Source of the DNA: Sulfuritortus calidifontis
Lineage (GTDB): Bacteria > Pseudomonadota > Gammaproteobacteria > Burkholderiales > Thiobacillaceae
Direction: 5' to 3'
Length of the DNA: 64,000 nucleotides
Assembly: GCF_003967275.1 (NCBI RefSeq)
Contig: NZ_AP018721.1
Span: 2,232,001 to 2,296,000, forward strand
Part shown: one piece after another, positions 55,122 to 64,000 of the stretch
Position numbering within the stretch: the stretch's first letter is position 1
How the letters are laid out: each line of letters starts with the position of its first letter
Translations under genes and position numbers: made by a program
Notes under the pieces: model-generated
The model's database searches: none
The model's input: the letters and a program-made list of their open reading frames with translations, nothing else
Told to the model about the DNA's origin: nothing

Positions 55122-56519
55122 ATGACGCCCCCTGACGGCCCCCCGCCCACCGCCCTCGCGCCCAAGCCCAACTGGCTGGACCGGCTCAAGCGCCGGCAGG
55201 TCGCCTATCGCGACGTCTGGCTCGGCCGTCTGATCCTGTTCGGCGGCGCCGTCGGCATCGGCCTGCTGGCCGTGCTGTTCGCCTGGCTCACCGAGTGGTG
55301 CGTGGAGCTGCTGCACGACCTCAACAGCGAATACCCCGGCTGGGTCTTCGTCTCCGCCCCGCTCGGCGGCGCCCTCATCGTCTGGCTCACCCGGCGCTTC
55401 TTCCCGGGCGCCGAGGGCAGCGGCATCCCCCAGGTCCTGGCCGAGATGGCCCAGCACGGCAGCCACAGCCGGCTGGGCCGGCCCCTGCTCTCGCTGCGCA
55501 TCGTGTTCGGCAAGATCGCCCTCGGCGCCGGCGCCGTCTTCGCCGGCTTTTCCACCGGACGCGAGGGTCCCATGGTCCAGATCGGGGCCGCGCTCATGCA
55601 CGCCATCGGCGACCATCTGCCCAAGCGGCTGCAGGTCAGCCGTCAGCACCTGCTCGCGGCCGGCGGCGCGGCCGGCATCGCCGCCGCCTTCAACACGCCC
55701 CTGGCCGGCATCCTGTTCGCCATCGAGGAACTCGCGCGCGGTCTGGAATGGCGCATGAGCGGCCTGATCATCACCGCCATCGTCATCGCCGGCATCGTCG
55801 CCCAGGCCTATTTCGGCACCTACACCTATTTCGGCTGGCTCAACACCAGCGGCGTGGACACCTCGGAACACCCCATCGCGCTCCTGCTCGCCGCCGCCCT
55901 GGTCTGCGGCGTGGCCGGCGGCCTGTTCGCCCGCCTCTCCCTCCTGATAGCCCGCGGCCTGCCGGGCCGGCTGGGCGATTGGCGCCGGCACCACCCCATC
56001 TGGTTCGCCGCCGGCTGCGGCCTGCTGATCGCCGGCATCGGCTGGCTCTCGGGCGACCTCACCTACGGTACCGGCTACGGCGAGGCCAAGCACATGCTGA
56101 TGGAGCCGGACGCCGAGGACATGCCCTGGCACTTCGGCCTGGACAAGTTCGCCGCCACCCTGATCTCCTTCGCCAGCGGCGTACCCGGCGGCATCTTCGC
56201 GCCCTCGCTCTCGATCGGCGCCGGCCTGGGCCAGAACCTGCACTTCCTGGCCGAGGCGGAAGACATGGCCGCGGTGACCAGCGCCCTGTGCATGGCCGGC
56301 TTCCTCGCCGCCGTCACCCAGGCCCCGATCACCGCCTTCGTCATCGTCATGGAGATGATCGACGGCTATGCCCTGGTCACCCATCTGATGATCGTCTCCC
56401 TGCTCGCCTCGGTCATCTCGCGCGCCATCAGCCCGCCGCTCTACCGCAGCCTGGCGGCGATCTACCTGCGCCACGGCAACCCGACCGAGCCCGGCCCCAA
56501 GGCGGAGGCCGGCAAATGA
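55122..56519 (+). CDS. clcA: ClC-type chloride channel or transporter
   Basis: 465 residues and about 12-14 membrane helices. The selectivity motifs are [23 protein letters not shown] (with the gating Glu) and [12 protein letters not shown]. Bacterial ClC proteins usually exchange two chloride for one proton; the intracellular proton glutamate is not assigned here, so a channel remains possible. ATG at 55122 excludes the upstream codons from the MITE. Ends in ATGA overlap with the next gene, so the next two genes are probably co-translated. Confidence 0.92.
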   Translation: MTPPDGPPPTALAPKPNWLDRLKRRQVAYRDVWLGRLILFGGAVGIGLLAVLFAWLTEWCVELLHDLNSEYPGWVFVSAPLGGALIVWLTRRFFPGAEGSGIPQVLAEMAQHGSHSRLGRPLLSLRIVFGKIALGAGAVFAGFSTGREGPMVQIGAALMHAIGDHLPKRLQVSRQHLLAAGGAAGIAAAFNTPLAGILFAIEELARGLEWRMSGLIITAIVIAGIVAQAYFGTYTYFGWLNTSGVDTSEHPIALLLAAALVCGVAGGLFARLSLLIARGLPGRLGDWRRHHPIWFAAGCGLLIAGIGWLSGDLTYGTGYGEAKHMLMEPDAEDMPWHFGLDKFAATLISFASGVPGGIFAPSLSIGAGLGQNLHFLAEAEDMAAVTSALCMAGFLAAVTQAPITAFVIVMEMIDGYALVTHLMIVSLLASVISRAISPPLYRSLAAIYLRHGNPTEPGPKAEAGK

Positions 56520-56791
56520 GCGCCATCCGCTGCCGCTCGGGCTGCGCCGCCTGCTGCATCGCCCCTTCCATCGCCAGCCCTATCCCCGGCATGCCGCAAG
56601 GCAAGCCCGCCGGCGTGCCCTGCATCCAGCTCACGCCCGACCTGCGCTGCGCCCTGTTCGGCCGGCCCGAGCGGCCGGCCTTCTGCGCCGGCCTGGCGCC
56701 ATCCCGCGAGATGTGCGGCGACGACCGCGAGCAGGCCCTGGCCTGGCTCACCCGGCTCGAGCTGGAAACCCGCCCGGGCATGCCGACATGA
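56516..56791 (+). CDS. YkgJ-family cysteine cluster protein
   Basis: 91 residues beginning [17 protein letters not shown], the CX3CX2CC pattern of the YkgJ-type Fe-S or zinc-binding family, followed by [24 protein letters not shown] and [12 protein letters not shown], so eight cysteines in all. Function unknown; candidates are iron-sulfur or zinc binding. ATG overlaps the ClC stop (ATGA), and its own stop overlaps the start of the next gene in the same way. Confidence 0.85.
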   Translation: MSAIRCRSGCAACCIAPSIASPIPGMPQGKPAGVPCIQLTPDLRCALFGRPERPAFCAGLAPSREMCGDDREQALAWLTRLELETRPGMPT

Positions 56792-57396
56792 ACAAACCCC
56801 TGCGCTGCGAGCTGATTTCCTGGAGCCGGTTCGCCCAACTGGCGCGCGAGCTGGCCTACAAGATCGAGGCCGCCGGCTACCGGCCCGACCTCATCATCGC
56901 CATCGCCCGCGGCGGCTATGCCCCGGCCCGGGTGCTGGCCGACTACTTCGGCGTGATGAACGTGGCCAGCATCAAGGTCGAGCACTACACGGGGCCGGGC
57001 AAGATGAAGCAGGCCCGCATCCGCCACCCGCTGCCGGCGCACATCGAGGGCCGGCGCGTCCTGATCGTCGATGACGTCTCCGACACCGGCGACACCTTCG
57101 AGGTCGCCGTCCCCCACATCCGCGCACGCCTGCCCGGCGCCGAGATTCGCAGCGCGGTGCTGCTGCACAAGGCCGCCTGCCCGGTGCTGCCCGACTTCTG
57201 GGCGCGCAAGGTGCTGAAGTGGCGCTGGATCATCTACCCCTGGGCGGTGATCGAGGATCTGGGCAATTTTCTGCGCGCCGCGCCGAAGCCGATCAAGACC
57301 GTCGCTGCCTTCGACCGCCTGCTGCGTACCCGGCATCATCTGAAAGTGCCCCGACGCACCCTGCAAGACGTGCTCGACCTGGCCCGTCAACACTAG
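56788..57396 (+). CDS. Phosphoribosyltransferase-domain protein
   Basis: 202 residues. [19 protein letters not shown] near the N-terminus and the PRPP loop [15 protein letters not shown] (about residues 92-106) are typical of type I phosphoribosyltransferases, near hypoxanthine/guanine or xanthine enzymes. The substrate base is not fixed by the motifs. The chain of ATGA overlaps ties it to the YkgJ and ClC genes. Confidence 0.88.
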   Translation: MNKPLRCELISWSRFAQLARELAYKIEAAGYRPDLIIAIARGGYAPARVLADYFGVMNVASIKVEHYTGPGKMKQARIRHPLPAHIEGRRVLIVDDVSDTGDTFEVAVPHIRARLPGAEIRSAVLLHKAACPVLPDFWARKVLKWRWIIYPWAVIEDLGNFLRAAPKPIKTVAAFDRLLRTRHHLKVPRRTLQDVLDLARQH

Positions 57397-57410
57397 AAAA
57401 AGGAAAACAC

Positions 57411-58235
57411 TTGGACACCCTGTTGCTGCTGAAAGCCGCCATTCTCGGCATCGTCGAAGGCCTGACCGAATTCCTGCCGATCTCCTCGACCGGCCACCTG
57501 ATCGTGGTCGGCGACCTGCTCGGCTACACCAACGCGCAGAGCAAGGTATTCAAGATCGTGATCCAGCTCGCCGCCATCCTGGCCGTGTGCTGGGACTACC
57601 GGGCCCGGATCGAGACCGTGCTCGGCGGCTTCCCGAGCGACCCCGGCCAGCGCCGTTTCGCCGGCCACATCCTGCTCGCCTTCCTACCGGCGGCGGTGCT
57701 CGGCGTCATGTTCCACAGCACGATCAAGACCTATCTGTTCAACCCGCTGACCGTTGCCGGCGCCCTCATCGTCGGCGGCCTGGTCATCCTCTATATCGAG
57801 AAGCGGGTCTATCACCCGCGCTATCAGAGCGTCGACGAACTGCCCTGGCAGACCGCGCTCAAGGTCGGCTTCGCCCAGGCCCTGGCCATGTTCCCCGGCG
57901 TCTCCCGCGCCGGCGCCACCATCATGGGCGGCGTGGTGTTCGGCCTGTCACGCAAGACCGCCACCGAGTTCTCCTTCTTCCTGGCCATCCCGACCATGTT
58001 CGCGGCCACCGCCTACGACCTCTACAAGAACTGGGGTTTGCTGCACTTGTCCGATCTGCCGGTGTTCGCCGTCGGCTTCGTCGCCTCCTTCGTCTCGGCC
58101 ATGCTGGCGGTGAAGGCGCTCTTGAGATACGTATCCAACCACAGCTTCGTGGTCTTCGCCTGGTACCGCATCGCCTTCGGCCTTCTGGTCTGGGCCAGCG
58201 CCTACTTCGGCTGGGTGGAGTGGCACGCGGCCTGA
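57411..58235 (+). CDS. uppP: Undecaprenyl-diphosphatase
   Basis: 274 residues and eight or so membrane helices. [19 protein letters not shown] (E and PISSTGH) and [15 protein letters not shown] are the two catalytic motifs of UppP/BacA. It recycles undecaprenyl pyrophosphate to the phosphate form used for peptidoglycan and surface glycan. TTG start at 57411 with AAAGGAAAACAC at the right distance; no ATG exists near it. A general supplier of lipid carrier, which the glycan locus also needs. Confidence 0.93.
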   Translation: MDTLLLLKAAILGIVEGLTEFLPISSTGHLIVVGDLLGYTNAQSKVFKIVIQLAAILAVCWDYRARIETVLGGFPSDPGQRRFAGHILLAFLPAAVLGVMFHSTIKTYLFNPLTVAGALIVGGLVILYIEKRVYHPRYQSVDELPWQTALKVGFAQALAMFPGVSRAGATIMGGVVFGLSRKTATEFSFFLAIPTMFAATAYDLYKNWGLLHLSDLPVFAVGFVASFVSAMLAVKALLRYVSNHSFVVFAWYRIAFGLLVWASAYFGWVEWHAA

Positions 58236-59095
58236 GCCGGCAGTGAGATTTTGAAGCGGCTGCCGCGACCGGGTTCCGACGCCACCTGGATCGTACCGCC
58301 CATTTCGTCCACCACCGCTTGCACGGCATCGAGGCCGATGCCCAGGCCGGCTGTGTGATTCACCGCCCAGGCGGTGCTGAAACCCGGCTCGAAGATCCGA
58401 TCGAGCAGGCTGACCTCGATGCCGGCACCGTCGTCGCTGACCGCGATGTCGATACCGCACGCGCTCCAACCTGCTTCGACCCGGACCTCGCCCCAGGCCG
58501 GCTTGCCCGCCGCCGCACGCAGCGCCGGCGGCTCGATGCCATGGGCCACGGCATTGCGCACCAGGTGATCGAGCGCGGGGGCCAGGGCCTCGAGCCGGCC
58601 GCGTTCGAAATAAATGCCGTTGTCCTCGATGCGCAGATGCACCCGCTTGACCAGGTCGAGCGCGGCCTGATCGCAGGCACGGTGCAAGCGGTCGGCCAGG
58701 GCCTCGAGCGTGATCTCGGCCGGCACTGTCTCCTCGGCCCCGGCCGGCAAAAGGGCCATGGGCGATTCCTTGAGCGACTGCAGCAGGGCCTCGACCTCTA
58801 TTAGCTGCGGTTGCAGGTCGACGACAGGCGCATCGACCGTCTCGGCCAAGACCTTGATCCGCAGTTCCAGCCGATGCACCGCCTCGCCCAGCGCCAAGGC
58901 ACCGGTCATCCTGGCCGTGCCCTTGAGGGTGTGCAGGCTGCGCTGCAAGCGGCGCAGGCCGGCCGTCTCGCTCAAGCCGGCGGCCAGCAAGGCCAGGCCG
59001 GTACGGATGCCCGGCAGCAGAACCTCGGCCTCGGCCAGGAAGACCGGCAGCAGATTGGGATCGAGCGTTTCCGGGGCGGCGGTTTCGTCGGTCAC
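58202..59095 (-). CDS. HPt and HATPase domain protein (shortened CheA-like)
   Basis: 297 residues. Residues about 10-115 form an HPt domain with the phosphoacceptor His in [12 protein letters not shown]; residues about 150-290 a HATPase with [25 protein letters not shown] and [18 protein letters not shown]. The dimerisation, CheY-binding and CheW-like parts of CheA are all missing. It resembles CheA/ChpA fragments, but the ATP domain looks complete. GTG at 59095, four bases after the rubredoxin stop, is the start that does not invade the rubredoxin gene. Overlaps the end of uppP by 34 bp. Confidence 0.8.
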   Translation of the reverse strand: MTDETAAPETLDPNLLPVFLAEAEVLLPGIRTGLALLAAGLSETAGLRRLQRSLHTLKGTARMTGALALGEAVHRLELRIKVLAETVDAPVVDLQPQLIEVEALLQSLKESPMALLPAGAEETVPAEITLEALADRLHRACDQAALDLVKRVHLRIEDNGIYFERGRLEALAPALDHLVRNAVAHGIEPPALRAAAGKPAWGEVRVEAGWSACGIDIAVSDDGAGIEVSLLDRIFEPGFSTAWAVNHTAGLGIGLDAVQAVVDEMGGTIQVASEPGRGSRFKISLPAQAACHSTQPK

Positions 59096-59100
59096 GGACG

Positions 59101-59271
59101 TCAAACCTGGATCATCTCGAATTCGTCCTTGCGCGCACCGCATTCCGGGCATTGCCAGTTGGGCGGCACATCCTCCCAGCGGGTGCCCGGGGCGATGCCT
59201 TCATCCGGCAGACCTTTGGCCTCGTCGTAGATGAAGCCGCAGATCAGGCACATCCAAACCCGATATTCCAT
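59101..59271 (-). CDS. Rubredoxin
   Basis: 56 residues, too short for most gene finders. MEYRVWMCLICGFIYDEAKG and WQCPECGARKDEFEM give the two CxxC iron ligands (Cys8/Cys11 and Cys41/Cys44) of the one-iron electron carrier. It lies divergent from thiD, with a TAGAAT-like -10 in the gap, and just upstream of the HPt protein. The electron donor or acceptor is not apparent locally. Confidence 0.95.
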   Translation of the reverse strand: MEYRVWMCLICGFIYDEAKGLPDEGIAPGTRWEDVPPNWQCPECGARKDEFEMIQV

Positions 59272-59338
59272 GAAGCCGTCCTTCTCGCGCTGCTAGAATG
59301 AACATTCTGCCCCAAGCCCCATGTAGCCACCAATCCAA

Positions 59339-60241
59339 ATGCCCAGCTTCACGCCCCCCGCCGTCCTCACCTTCGCCGCCACCGACCCCACCTGCGGGGC
59401 CGGCCTGCAGGCCGACGTGTTGACCTTGACCAGCCTGGGCTGCCACCCGCTGGCGGTGGTCACCGCCATCACCGTGCAGGACTCGGTCGGCGTCGAGGAC
59501 TTCACTCCGCTGGAAGCGGAATGGATCGTCGACCAGGCCCGCAGCGTGCTGGAGGACATCCCGGTCGCCGCCTTCAAGATCGGCATGCTCGGCAGCGTCG
59601 AGGCGGTGATGGCCATCGCCGAGGTGGTGTCCGACTACCCCGACGTGCCCCTGATACTCGATCCGGTACTGGCCTCGGGCCGTGGCGACGAGCTGGCGAC
59701 CGAGACCCTGATCGACGCCATGAAGGACATGCTGCTGCCGCAGACCACGCTGATCACGCCAAATAGCCTGGAGGCCAGGCGCCTGGCCCTGGACGAAGGT
59801 GTCGACAGCGAGGCGCCCGACCTGGAGGAATGCGCCGAACGCCTGCTCGACATGGGCTGCGAATATGTTCTGATCACGGGGGCTCACGAAAATGAAACCT
59901 TGGCACAAGGTTTCATTTCGGCGGAGGCTAATGCCGGCGAAGCCGGCGTTAAGCGCAGCGGCCGCAGCCAACAGGCACCACAGGTCGTCAACCGGCTCTA
60001 TGGCACCGAAGGCCTGATCCAGACGCTGAACTGGGAACGCCTGCCCGGCAGCTATCACGGCTCGGGCTGCACCCTGGCCTCGGCCATCGCCGCCCTGATG
60101 GCCCAGGGCGCCGACCTCCTGGAAGCGGTGAAGCGCGCCCAGGAATTCACCTACCAGTCGCTCCAGGCCGCTTACCGGCCGGGCATGGGCCAGCACATCC
60201 CGGACCGCTTCTACTGGGCACGCGGGGGCGATGACGCTTAA
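59339..60241 (+). CDS. thiD: Hydroxymethylpyrimidine/phosphomethylpyrimidine kinase with in-frame insertion
   Basis: Phosphorylates HMP and HMP-P in thiamin synthesis. 300 residues with TDPTCGAGLQADVLTLT at the N-terminus, FKIGMLGSVE, VLDPVLASGRG-type LDPVLASGRG and GSGCTLASAIAALMA at the catalytic C-terminal region. Usual length is about 270; an extra segment of about 28 residues (TLAQGFISAEANAGEAG and on) sits between VLITGAHEN and PQVVNRLYG and is encoded by palindromic DNA. The start follows a divergent rubredoxin gene. Confidence 0.94.
   Translation: MPSFTPPAVLTFAATDPTCGAGLQADVLTLTSLGCHPLAVVTAITVQDSVGVEDFTPLEAEWIVDQARSVLEDIPVAAFKIGMLGSVEAVMAIAEVVSDYPDVPLILDPVLASGRGDELATETLIDAMKDMLLPQTTLITPNSLEARRLALDEGVDSEAPDLEECAERLLDMGCEYVLITGAHENETLAQGFISAEANAGEAGVKRSGRSQQAPQVVNRLYGTEGLIQTLNWERLPGSYHGSGCTLASAIAALMAQGADLLEAVKRAQEFTYQSLQAAYRPGMGQHIPDRFYWARGGDDA
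59890..59975 (+). repeat. Palindromic element inserted in frame in thiD
   Basis: Two consecutive hairpins: AATGAAACCTT (59891-59901) with AAGGTTTCATT (59907-59917), then TAATGCCGGC (59929-59938) with GCCGGCGTTA (59942-59951) allowing one G-U, followed by the palindrome GCGGCCGC. The element spans about 28 codons without stop or shift. Exact borders are approximate. Confidence 0.8.
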
Positions 60242-60902
60242 AGGTTTATACGCGGTCACGCCGGACTGGAACGACAGCAAGCGGCTCCTGGCCAGCACCG
60301 AGGCCATCCTGGCCGGCGGCTGCCGCATTCTCCAATACCGCAACAAAACCACCTCCGACTGCCATCGCCAGGAGCAGGCCGGCGCCTTGCGCGCCCTGAC
60401 CCGGCGCCATGGCGCGCTGCTGATCGTCAACGATTCCGTCGATCTGGCCCTGCAGGTCGAGGCCGATGGCGTTCATCTGGGCGGCGACGACGGCGACCTC
60501 GCCGCCGCCCGGCAACGGCTGGGACCGGGTAAAATACTCGGCGCCTCCTGCTACGACGACCTGGCCCTGGCCCACCAGGCGCAGGCAGCAGGCGTGGATT
60601 ACGTCGCCTTCGGCAGTTTCTTTCCCTCGCAGGTGAAACCGGATGCCCGCCGCGCCAGTCTCGATCTGCTGCAGGCCGCGCGCCGCGAATTGACGCTGCC
60701 GATCTGCGCCATCGGCGGCATCGACTTGGGCAACGCCGGTCCGCTGGTTGCGGCCGGCGCCGACATGCTGGCGGTGATCAGCGCCCTGTACGAGGCGAGC
60801 GACCCCAGGGCCATCGCCGAACGATTTGCATCGCTGTTTGCCCTCTCTCCTAACTCTCTCCCAGGAGGGAGAGAGGGACGCAGTGTCGCTACGCGACGTT
60901 AA
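60231..60902 (+). CDS. thiE: Thiamine-phosphate synthase
   Basis: Joins HMP-PP with thiazole phosphate to thiamin phosphate. 223 residues. [57 protein letters not shown] and ICAIGGID are the family motifs. ATG at 60231 overlaps thiD by 11 bp. The last 20 or so codons ([19 protein letters not shown]) run into a GC-rich hairpin (CCTCTCTCC... GGAGAGAGG, 60841-60880), so the C-terminus may be extended relative to relatives. Confidence 0.94.
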   Translation: MTLKGLYAVTPDWNDSKRLLASTEAILAGGCRILQYRNKTTSDCHRQEQAGALRALTRRHGALLIVNDSVDLALQVEADGVHLGGDDGDLAAARQRLGPGKILGASCYDDLALAHQAQAAGVDYVAFGSFFPSQVKPDARRASLDLLQAARRELTLPICAIGGIDLGNAGPLVAAGADMLAVISALYEASDPRAIAERFASLFALSPNSLPGGREGRSVATRR

Positions 60903-60919
60903 CCTTTACGAGGACCGAC

Positions 60920-62206
60920 ATGACTTCCCGCAACGACACCCTGTTCGAGCAATCGCAGAAACACATCCCCGGCGGGGTGAACTCGCCGGTGCGCGCCTTC
61001 CGCTCGGTCGGCGGCACGCCCCGTTTCTTCGTCCGCGGCGAGGGCCCGCGGGTATGGGACGCCGACGGCAAGAGCTACCTCGACTACGTCGGCTCCTGGG
61101 GCCCGCTGATCCTCGGCCACGCCCACCCCGACGTGGTGCGTGCGGTGCAGGAGACCGCCGCCCGCGGCCTCTCTTTCGGCGCCCCGACCGAACTGGAACT
61201 GGAGATGGCCGACCTCCTGGTCAAGCTGGTGCCGAGCATGGAGAAGGTGCGCCTGGTCTCCTCCGGCACCGAGGCAACCATGAGCGCCATCCGCCTGGCG
61301 CGCGGCTTCACCGGCCGCAGCAAGCTGATCAAGTTCGAGGGCTGTTATCACGGCCACGCCGACAGTCTGCTGGTCAAGGCCGGTTCCGGCGCGCTCACCT
61401 TCGGCCAGCCCAGTTCCGCCGGCGTGCCGCCGGAGGTGACTGCCCACACCCTGGTGCTCGACTACAACGACATCGACCAGGTGAACCGCGTGTTCGCCGC
61501 GCAGGGCAAGGACATCGCCTGCGTCATCGTCGAGGCGGTGGCCGGCAACATGAACCTGATCGCGCCCAAGCCCGGCTTCCTCGATTGCTTACGCGAGAAC
61601 TGCACGAAGCACGGCGCCGTGTTGATCTTCGACGAGGTGATGACCGGCTTCCGCGTCGGCCTCACCAGCGCCCAGGGCCTGTACAACATCCAGCCCGACC
61701 TCACCACCCTGGGCAAGGTCATCGGCGGCGGCATGCCGGTGGGTTCATTTGGGGGTAGAGCCGAGATCATGGACAAGCTGGCCCCGCTGGGGCCGGTCTA
61801 TCAGGCCGGCACCTTGTCCGGCAACCCGGTCGCCGTGGCGGCCGGCCTGGCCACGCTGAAGGCGGTGTCGACGCCCGGCTTCTACGAGGCGCTCGCAGCA
61901 AAAACCAAGGCCCTGGTCGACGGCCTTGCCGCGGCCGCGAAAGAGGCCGGCGTGCTGTTCTCGGCCCAGAGCGTGGGCGGCATGTTCGGCCTGTATTTCG
62001 CGGCCAAACCGCCGACCAGCTATGCCGAGGTCATGGCCTGCGACAAGGAGGCGTTCAACCGCTTCTTCCACCTGATGCTGGTCGAGGGCATCTATCTCGC
62101 CCCGTCCGCCTTCGAGGCCGGCTTCGTCTCCGCCGCCCACGGCGACGCCGACATCGCCGCGACCATCGCGGCCGCGCAGAAGGCCTTCGCCAAACTGGCC
62201 CCGTAA
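60920..62206 (+). CDS. hemL: Glutamate-1-semialdehyde 2,1-aminomutase
   Basis: PLP enzyme that makes 5-aminolevulinate in the C5 pathway to tetrapyrroles. 428 residues. [19 protein letters not shown] at the N-terminus, [27 protein letters not shown], and the PLP-lysine motif [18 protein letters not shown] are all present. ATG at 60920 follows ACGAGGACC. The order thiD-thiE-hemL is common in beta- and gammaproteobacteria. Confidence 0.97.
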   Translation: MTSRNDTLFEQSQKHIPGGVNSPVRAFRSVGGTPRFFVRGEGPRVWDADGKSYLDYVGSWGPLILGHAHPDVVRAVQETAARGLSFGAPTELELEMADLLVKLVPSMEKVRLVSSGTEATMSAIRLARGFTGRSKLIKFEGCYHGHADSLLVKAGSGALTFGQPSSAGVPPEVTAHTLVLDYNDIDQVNRVFAAQGKDIACVIVEAVAGNMNLIAPKPGFLDCLRENCTKHGAVLIFDEVMTGFRVGLTSAQGLYNIQPDLTTLGKVIGGGMPVGSFGGRAEIMDKLAPLGPVYQAGTLSGNPVAVAAGLATLKAVSTPGFYEALAAKTKALVDGLAAAAKEAGVLFSAQSVGGMFGLYFAAKPPTSYAEVMACDKEAFNRFFHLMLVEGIYLAPSAFEAGFVSAAHGDADIAATIAAAQKAFAKLAP

Positions 62207-62217
62207 AGCGAGCAGGC

Positions 62218-63285
62218 ATGGACGACGAACTCTCTCCGGAGGACCTGCTGCGCCTGAACGTCTTGATGGCGCAGGACCTGAAGGCCGTGCGCCTGGACGA
62301 AGGCGGCCTGACCCTGCACGCCCTCACCCCCCAAGGCGAGGCCTCGATGCCGCTGCACCCGACCTGCCGGGAAGACCGTTATCTCCGCCTGGTGCGCGAG
62401 TTCCTGTCCGGCCACGCCCTGGGCTCGCCCGGCGGCTACCCGGTGCATCTCACCCGCTGGACGCGGCACGGCCAGTTAGCGAGCCCCGACCTGGGCAAGC
62501 TTCTGCTCACCGGCGAACCGGAGGCGGTAACCGCCGTGGTCTACGCCCCGGGCCTGACCGACGAGATCGCCGAATACGCCTGGTGGGCCATGCCCTCGAT
62601 CGAGAACGCCCGGCTCATGCTGCGCCGGGAGGCGGTGGCCCGGGGCCGGATGGGCAAGGTGCTGGCCGATTTCCTGATCGAGCACCTGCCCTTCCTGCAG
62701 GACGAGCACCTGGCGATCATCGACACCGTCGCCGTGCTGCTGGCCTCGGGCGCGGTCGACGAGGCCGGCCGCGAGGCCATCTGGAAGCGGGGCAGGCGGG
62801 CCAACAGCCACTATGTCGCCTTCCTGGAGATGGCGCCGGACAATCTGCCCTCGCCGCGCCCGGCCCGGGCCGACCTCGAACGCTGGCAGGCCCCGTTGAC
62901 CCAGCTGAAGGAGGCGGGCAACGCCTGCGCCGGCCTGCTGTTGCAGGTGCTGTCCGGTCAGGGCCAGACCTTCCTCGCCACCTTCGGCGAGATCTTCGAG
63001 CGGCCGGAAACCCAGGAGGTGGTCAGTCGCAGCCTGAACGCGATCGGTCGGCGCTTCGCCGCCGGGCCGGAGATCGAGCCGGCCGCGCAGGCGCTGGCCG
63101 CCGCCCTGCCGGAACTGGCCGACGATGCCGCCGCGGTGGCCGCCCTGGGGCGCGTCAGCGAAGCGCTGACCGCCCCGGTGTTCGCCCGCTCCACCGCCAT
63201 CGGCTCCCTGATGCGGCGCAAGATCGAGCCCCTGCTTACCCCCCTGCTGCGGCAGGTTCAGACCCTGCTCACGGCCAAGCCCTGA
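62218..63285 (+). CDS. DsrS-like protein (tentative)
   Basis: 355 residues, soluble. The N-terminal SPEDLLRLNVLMAQDLKAVRLDEGGLTLHAL and REDRYLRLVREFLSGHALGSPGGYPVHLTRWTRHGQ resemble DsrS, the last product of the dsr sulfur-oxidation operon of purple sulfur bacteria, as I remember that family. No dsr genes are in the window and the reaction of DsrS is not known. Helical C-terminal half. Follows hemL by 11 bp; a strong bidirectional terminator follows. Confidence 0.5.
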   Translation: MDDELSPEDLLRLNVLMAQDLKAVRLDEGGLTLHALTPQGEASMPLHPTCREDRYLRLVREFLSGHALGSPGGYPVHLTRWTRHGQLASPDLGKLLLTGEPEAVTAVVYAPGLTDEIAEYAWWAMPSIENARLMLRREAVARGRMGKVLADFLIEHLPFLQDEHLAIIDTVAVLLASGAVDEAGREAIWKRGRRANSHYVAFLEMAPDNLPSPRPARADLERWQAPLTQLKEAGNACAGLLLQVLSGQGQTFLATFGEIFERPETQEVVSRSLNAIGRRFAAGPEIEPAAQALAAALPELADDAAAVAALGRVSEALTAPVFARSTAIGSLMRRKIEPLLTPLLRQVQTLLTAKP

Positions 63286-63292
63286 AGCCATG

Positions 63293-63320
63293 AAAAAGGC
63301 CGCCCGCGGGCGGCCTTTTT
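63293..63320. terminator. Bidirectional rho-independent terminator
   Basis: AAAAAGGCCGCCC, GC, and GGGCGGCCTTTTT form a 13-bp perfect stem with A and T tracts on both sides, between the convergent DsrS-like and cytochrome c4 genes. It can end transcription from either side. Confidence 0.95.
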
Positions 63321-63339
63321 CGATTGGCGCCGAAAATGC

Positions 63340-63972
63340 TCAGCGCAGGCCGGAGATGTACTCGGCCACGGCACGCATTTCCTGGTCGGTCATCTTCTTG
63401 GCGATGGTCTGCATCATCTTGCCGCCGTCGTTGGCGCGATCGCCGGTGCGGAAGTTCTTCAGCTGGGCGACGACGTACTTGGCATGCTGGCCGGCCAGAC
63501 GGGGGAACTGGACCGGGATGCCGGCACCGGCCGGGCCGTGGCAGGAGGCGCAGGCAGGCACGCCGCTGCCGGCATTGCCGCCCTTGTAGAGCTTCTGGCC
63601 TTCGGCGACCAGGGCCGGGTCCTTGGCCGGCTTGGCCTTGGGCAGCTGAGCCGCGAAATAGGCGCCCAGGTTGACCATGTCCTCGGCGGACAGCTTGGCC
63701 ACGTTCGGGGCCATGGTGGCATTGCGGCGGGCACCGGACTTGAATTCGTTCAGCTGCTTGGTGATGTACTCGGGATGCTGGCCGGCCAGGTTGGGGTAGG
63801 TCGGCGAGGTGCTGTTGCCGTCGGTGCCGTGGCAGGCGCCGCAGATATCGTTGACGATCTTCTGGGCCTTGGCGGCGTCACCCTTGGCGACAGCGGGGGC
63901 GGCAGGCTCGGCAGCAACCGCGGCGGCGGCGACGAACAACAGACCGGTAAGCAGAACGGCTTGTTTTTTCAT
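63340..63972 (-). CDS. Diheme cytochrome c4
   Basis: 210 residues with a signal peptide (MKKQAVLLTGLLFVAAAAVAA). Two heme c motifs, CGACH and CASCH, each followed by NLAGQHPEYITKQL and RLAGQHAKYVVAQL, the repeated arrangement of c4-type cytochromes. The conserved Met ligands are expected in MAPNVAKL and MMQTIAKK. Soluble or membrane-attached periplasmic electron carrier to terminal oxidases. AGGAG precedes the ATG. Confidence 0.95.
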   Translation of the reverse strand: MKKQAVLLTGLLFVAAAAVAAEPAAPAVAKGDAAKAQKIVNDICGACHGTDGNSTSPTYPNLAGQHPEYITKQLNEFKSGARRNATMAPNVAKLSAEDMVNLGAYFAAQLPKAKPAKDPALVAEGQKLYKGGNAGSGVPACASCHGPAGAGIPVQFPRLAGQHAKYVVAQLKNFRTGDRANDGGKMMQTIAKKMTDQEMRAVAEYISGLR

Positions 63973-64000
63973 TTTTTGACAGGCTCCTGGACCTTAGACA

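Overview
The window is high-GC chromosomal DNA, most likely from a betaproteobacterium, possibly a sulfur oxidiser of the Hydrogenophilales/Rhodocyclales type. This rests on the gene neighbourhoods dciA-secA and pcm-rhodanese-tolC-waaA, a diheme cytochrome c4, and a protein resembling the sulfur-oxidation protein DsrS. The genus is inference. No rRNA, tRNA or CRISPR was found.

Layout. Positions 1-9.7 kb are housekeeping: a partial DHH phosphoesterase, a VanZ-like protein, aroK, dciA, secA, two small conserved proteins, a four-helix-bundle cassette, a MidA-type methyltransferase and a flavoprotein. They are interspersed with GC-rich palindromic repeats, including a tandem array of a 57-bp unit. 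Positions 9.7-45.3 kb form one long minus-strand surface-glycan locus. Positions 45.5-64 kb return to housekeeping: rfaH, waaA, tolC, rhodanese, pcm, a P-type ATPase, thiC under a TPP riboswitch, a ClC channel, uppP, an HPt/ATPase protein, rubredoxin, thiD-thiE-hemL, a DsrS-like protein and cytochrome c4.

The glycan locus. Transcription apparently starts near 45.4 kb and runs to about 9.7 kb. Just downstream of rfaH, and 138 bp before the first gene, the minus strand carries an exact 12-mer match to the enterobacterial ops element, so an RfaH-ops antitermination circuit for some 36 kb is proposed. The locus encodes UDP-glucuronate 4-epimerase and decarboxylase, and two nonulosonic-acid (sialic-acid-like) modules. 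Module B (40.6-43.3 kb) has a short NeuB, a KdsC-like phosphatase, a SIS isomerase and a cytidylyltransferase. Module A (9.7-24 kb) has a 4,6-dehydratase, a CBS-aminotransferase fusion, a formyltransferase, NeuC, NeuB, NeuA, a HisH/HisF/WbpG-type amidotransferase and oxidoreductases. The locus also has a flippase, a candidate polymerase, glycosyltransferases, a sulfotransferase and an APS kinase (cysC) that could supply PAPS.

Mobile DNA. An ISL3-family element with a perfect 8-bp target duplication sits in the start of cysC. A 286-bp MITE with matching ends and its own 8-bp duplication sits in the same locus, as does a decayed ISL3 relic. An IS3-family element is nested in an IS30-family element, and an IS30 5-prime relic lies elsewhere. 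Outside the locus, a 152-bp MITE with perfect 20-bp ends separates thiC from the ClC gene. The 57-bp repeat family has entered waaA in frame, adding about 105 residues, and a different palindromic element has entered thiD in frame.
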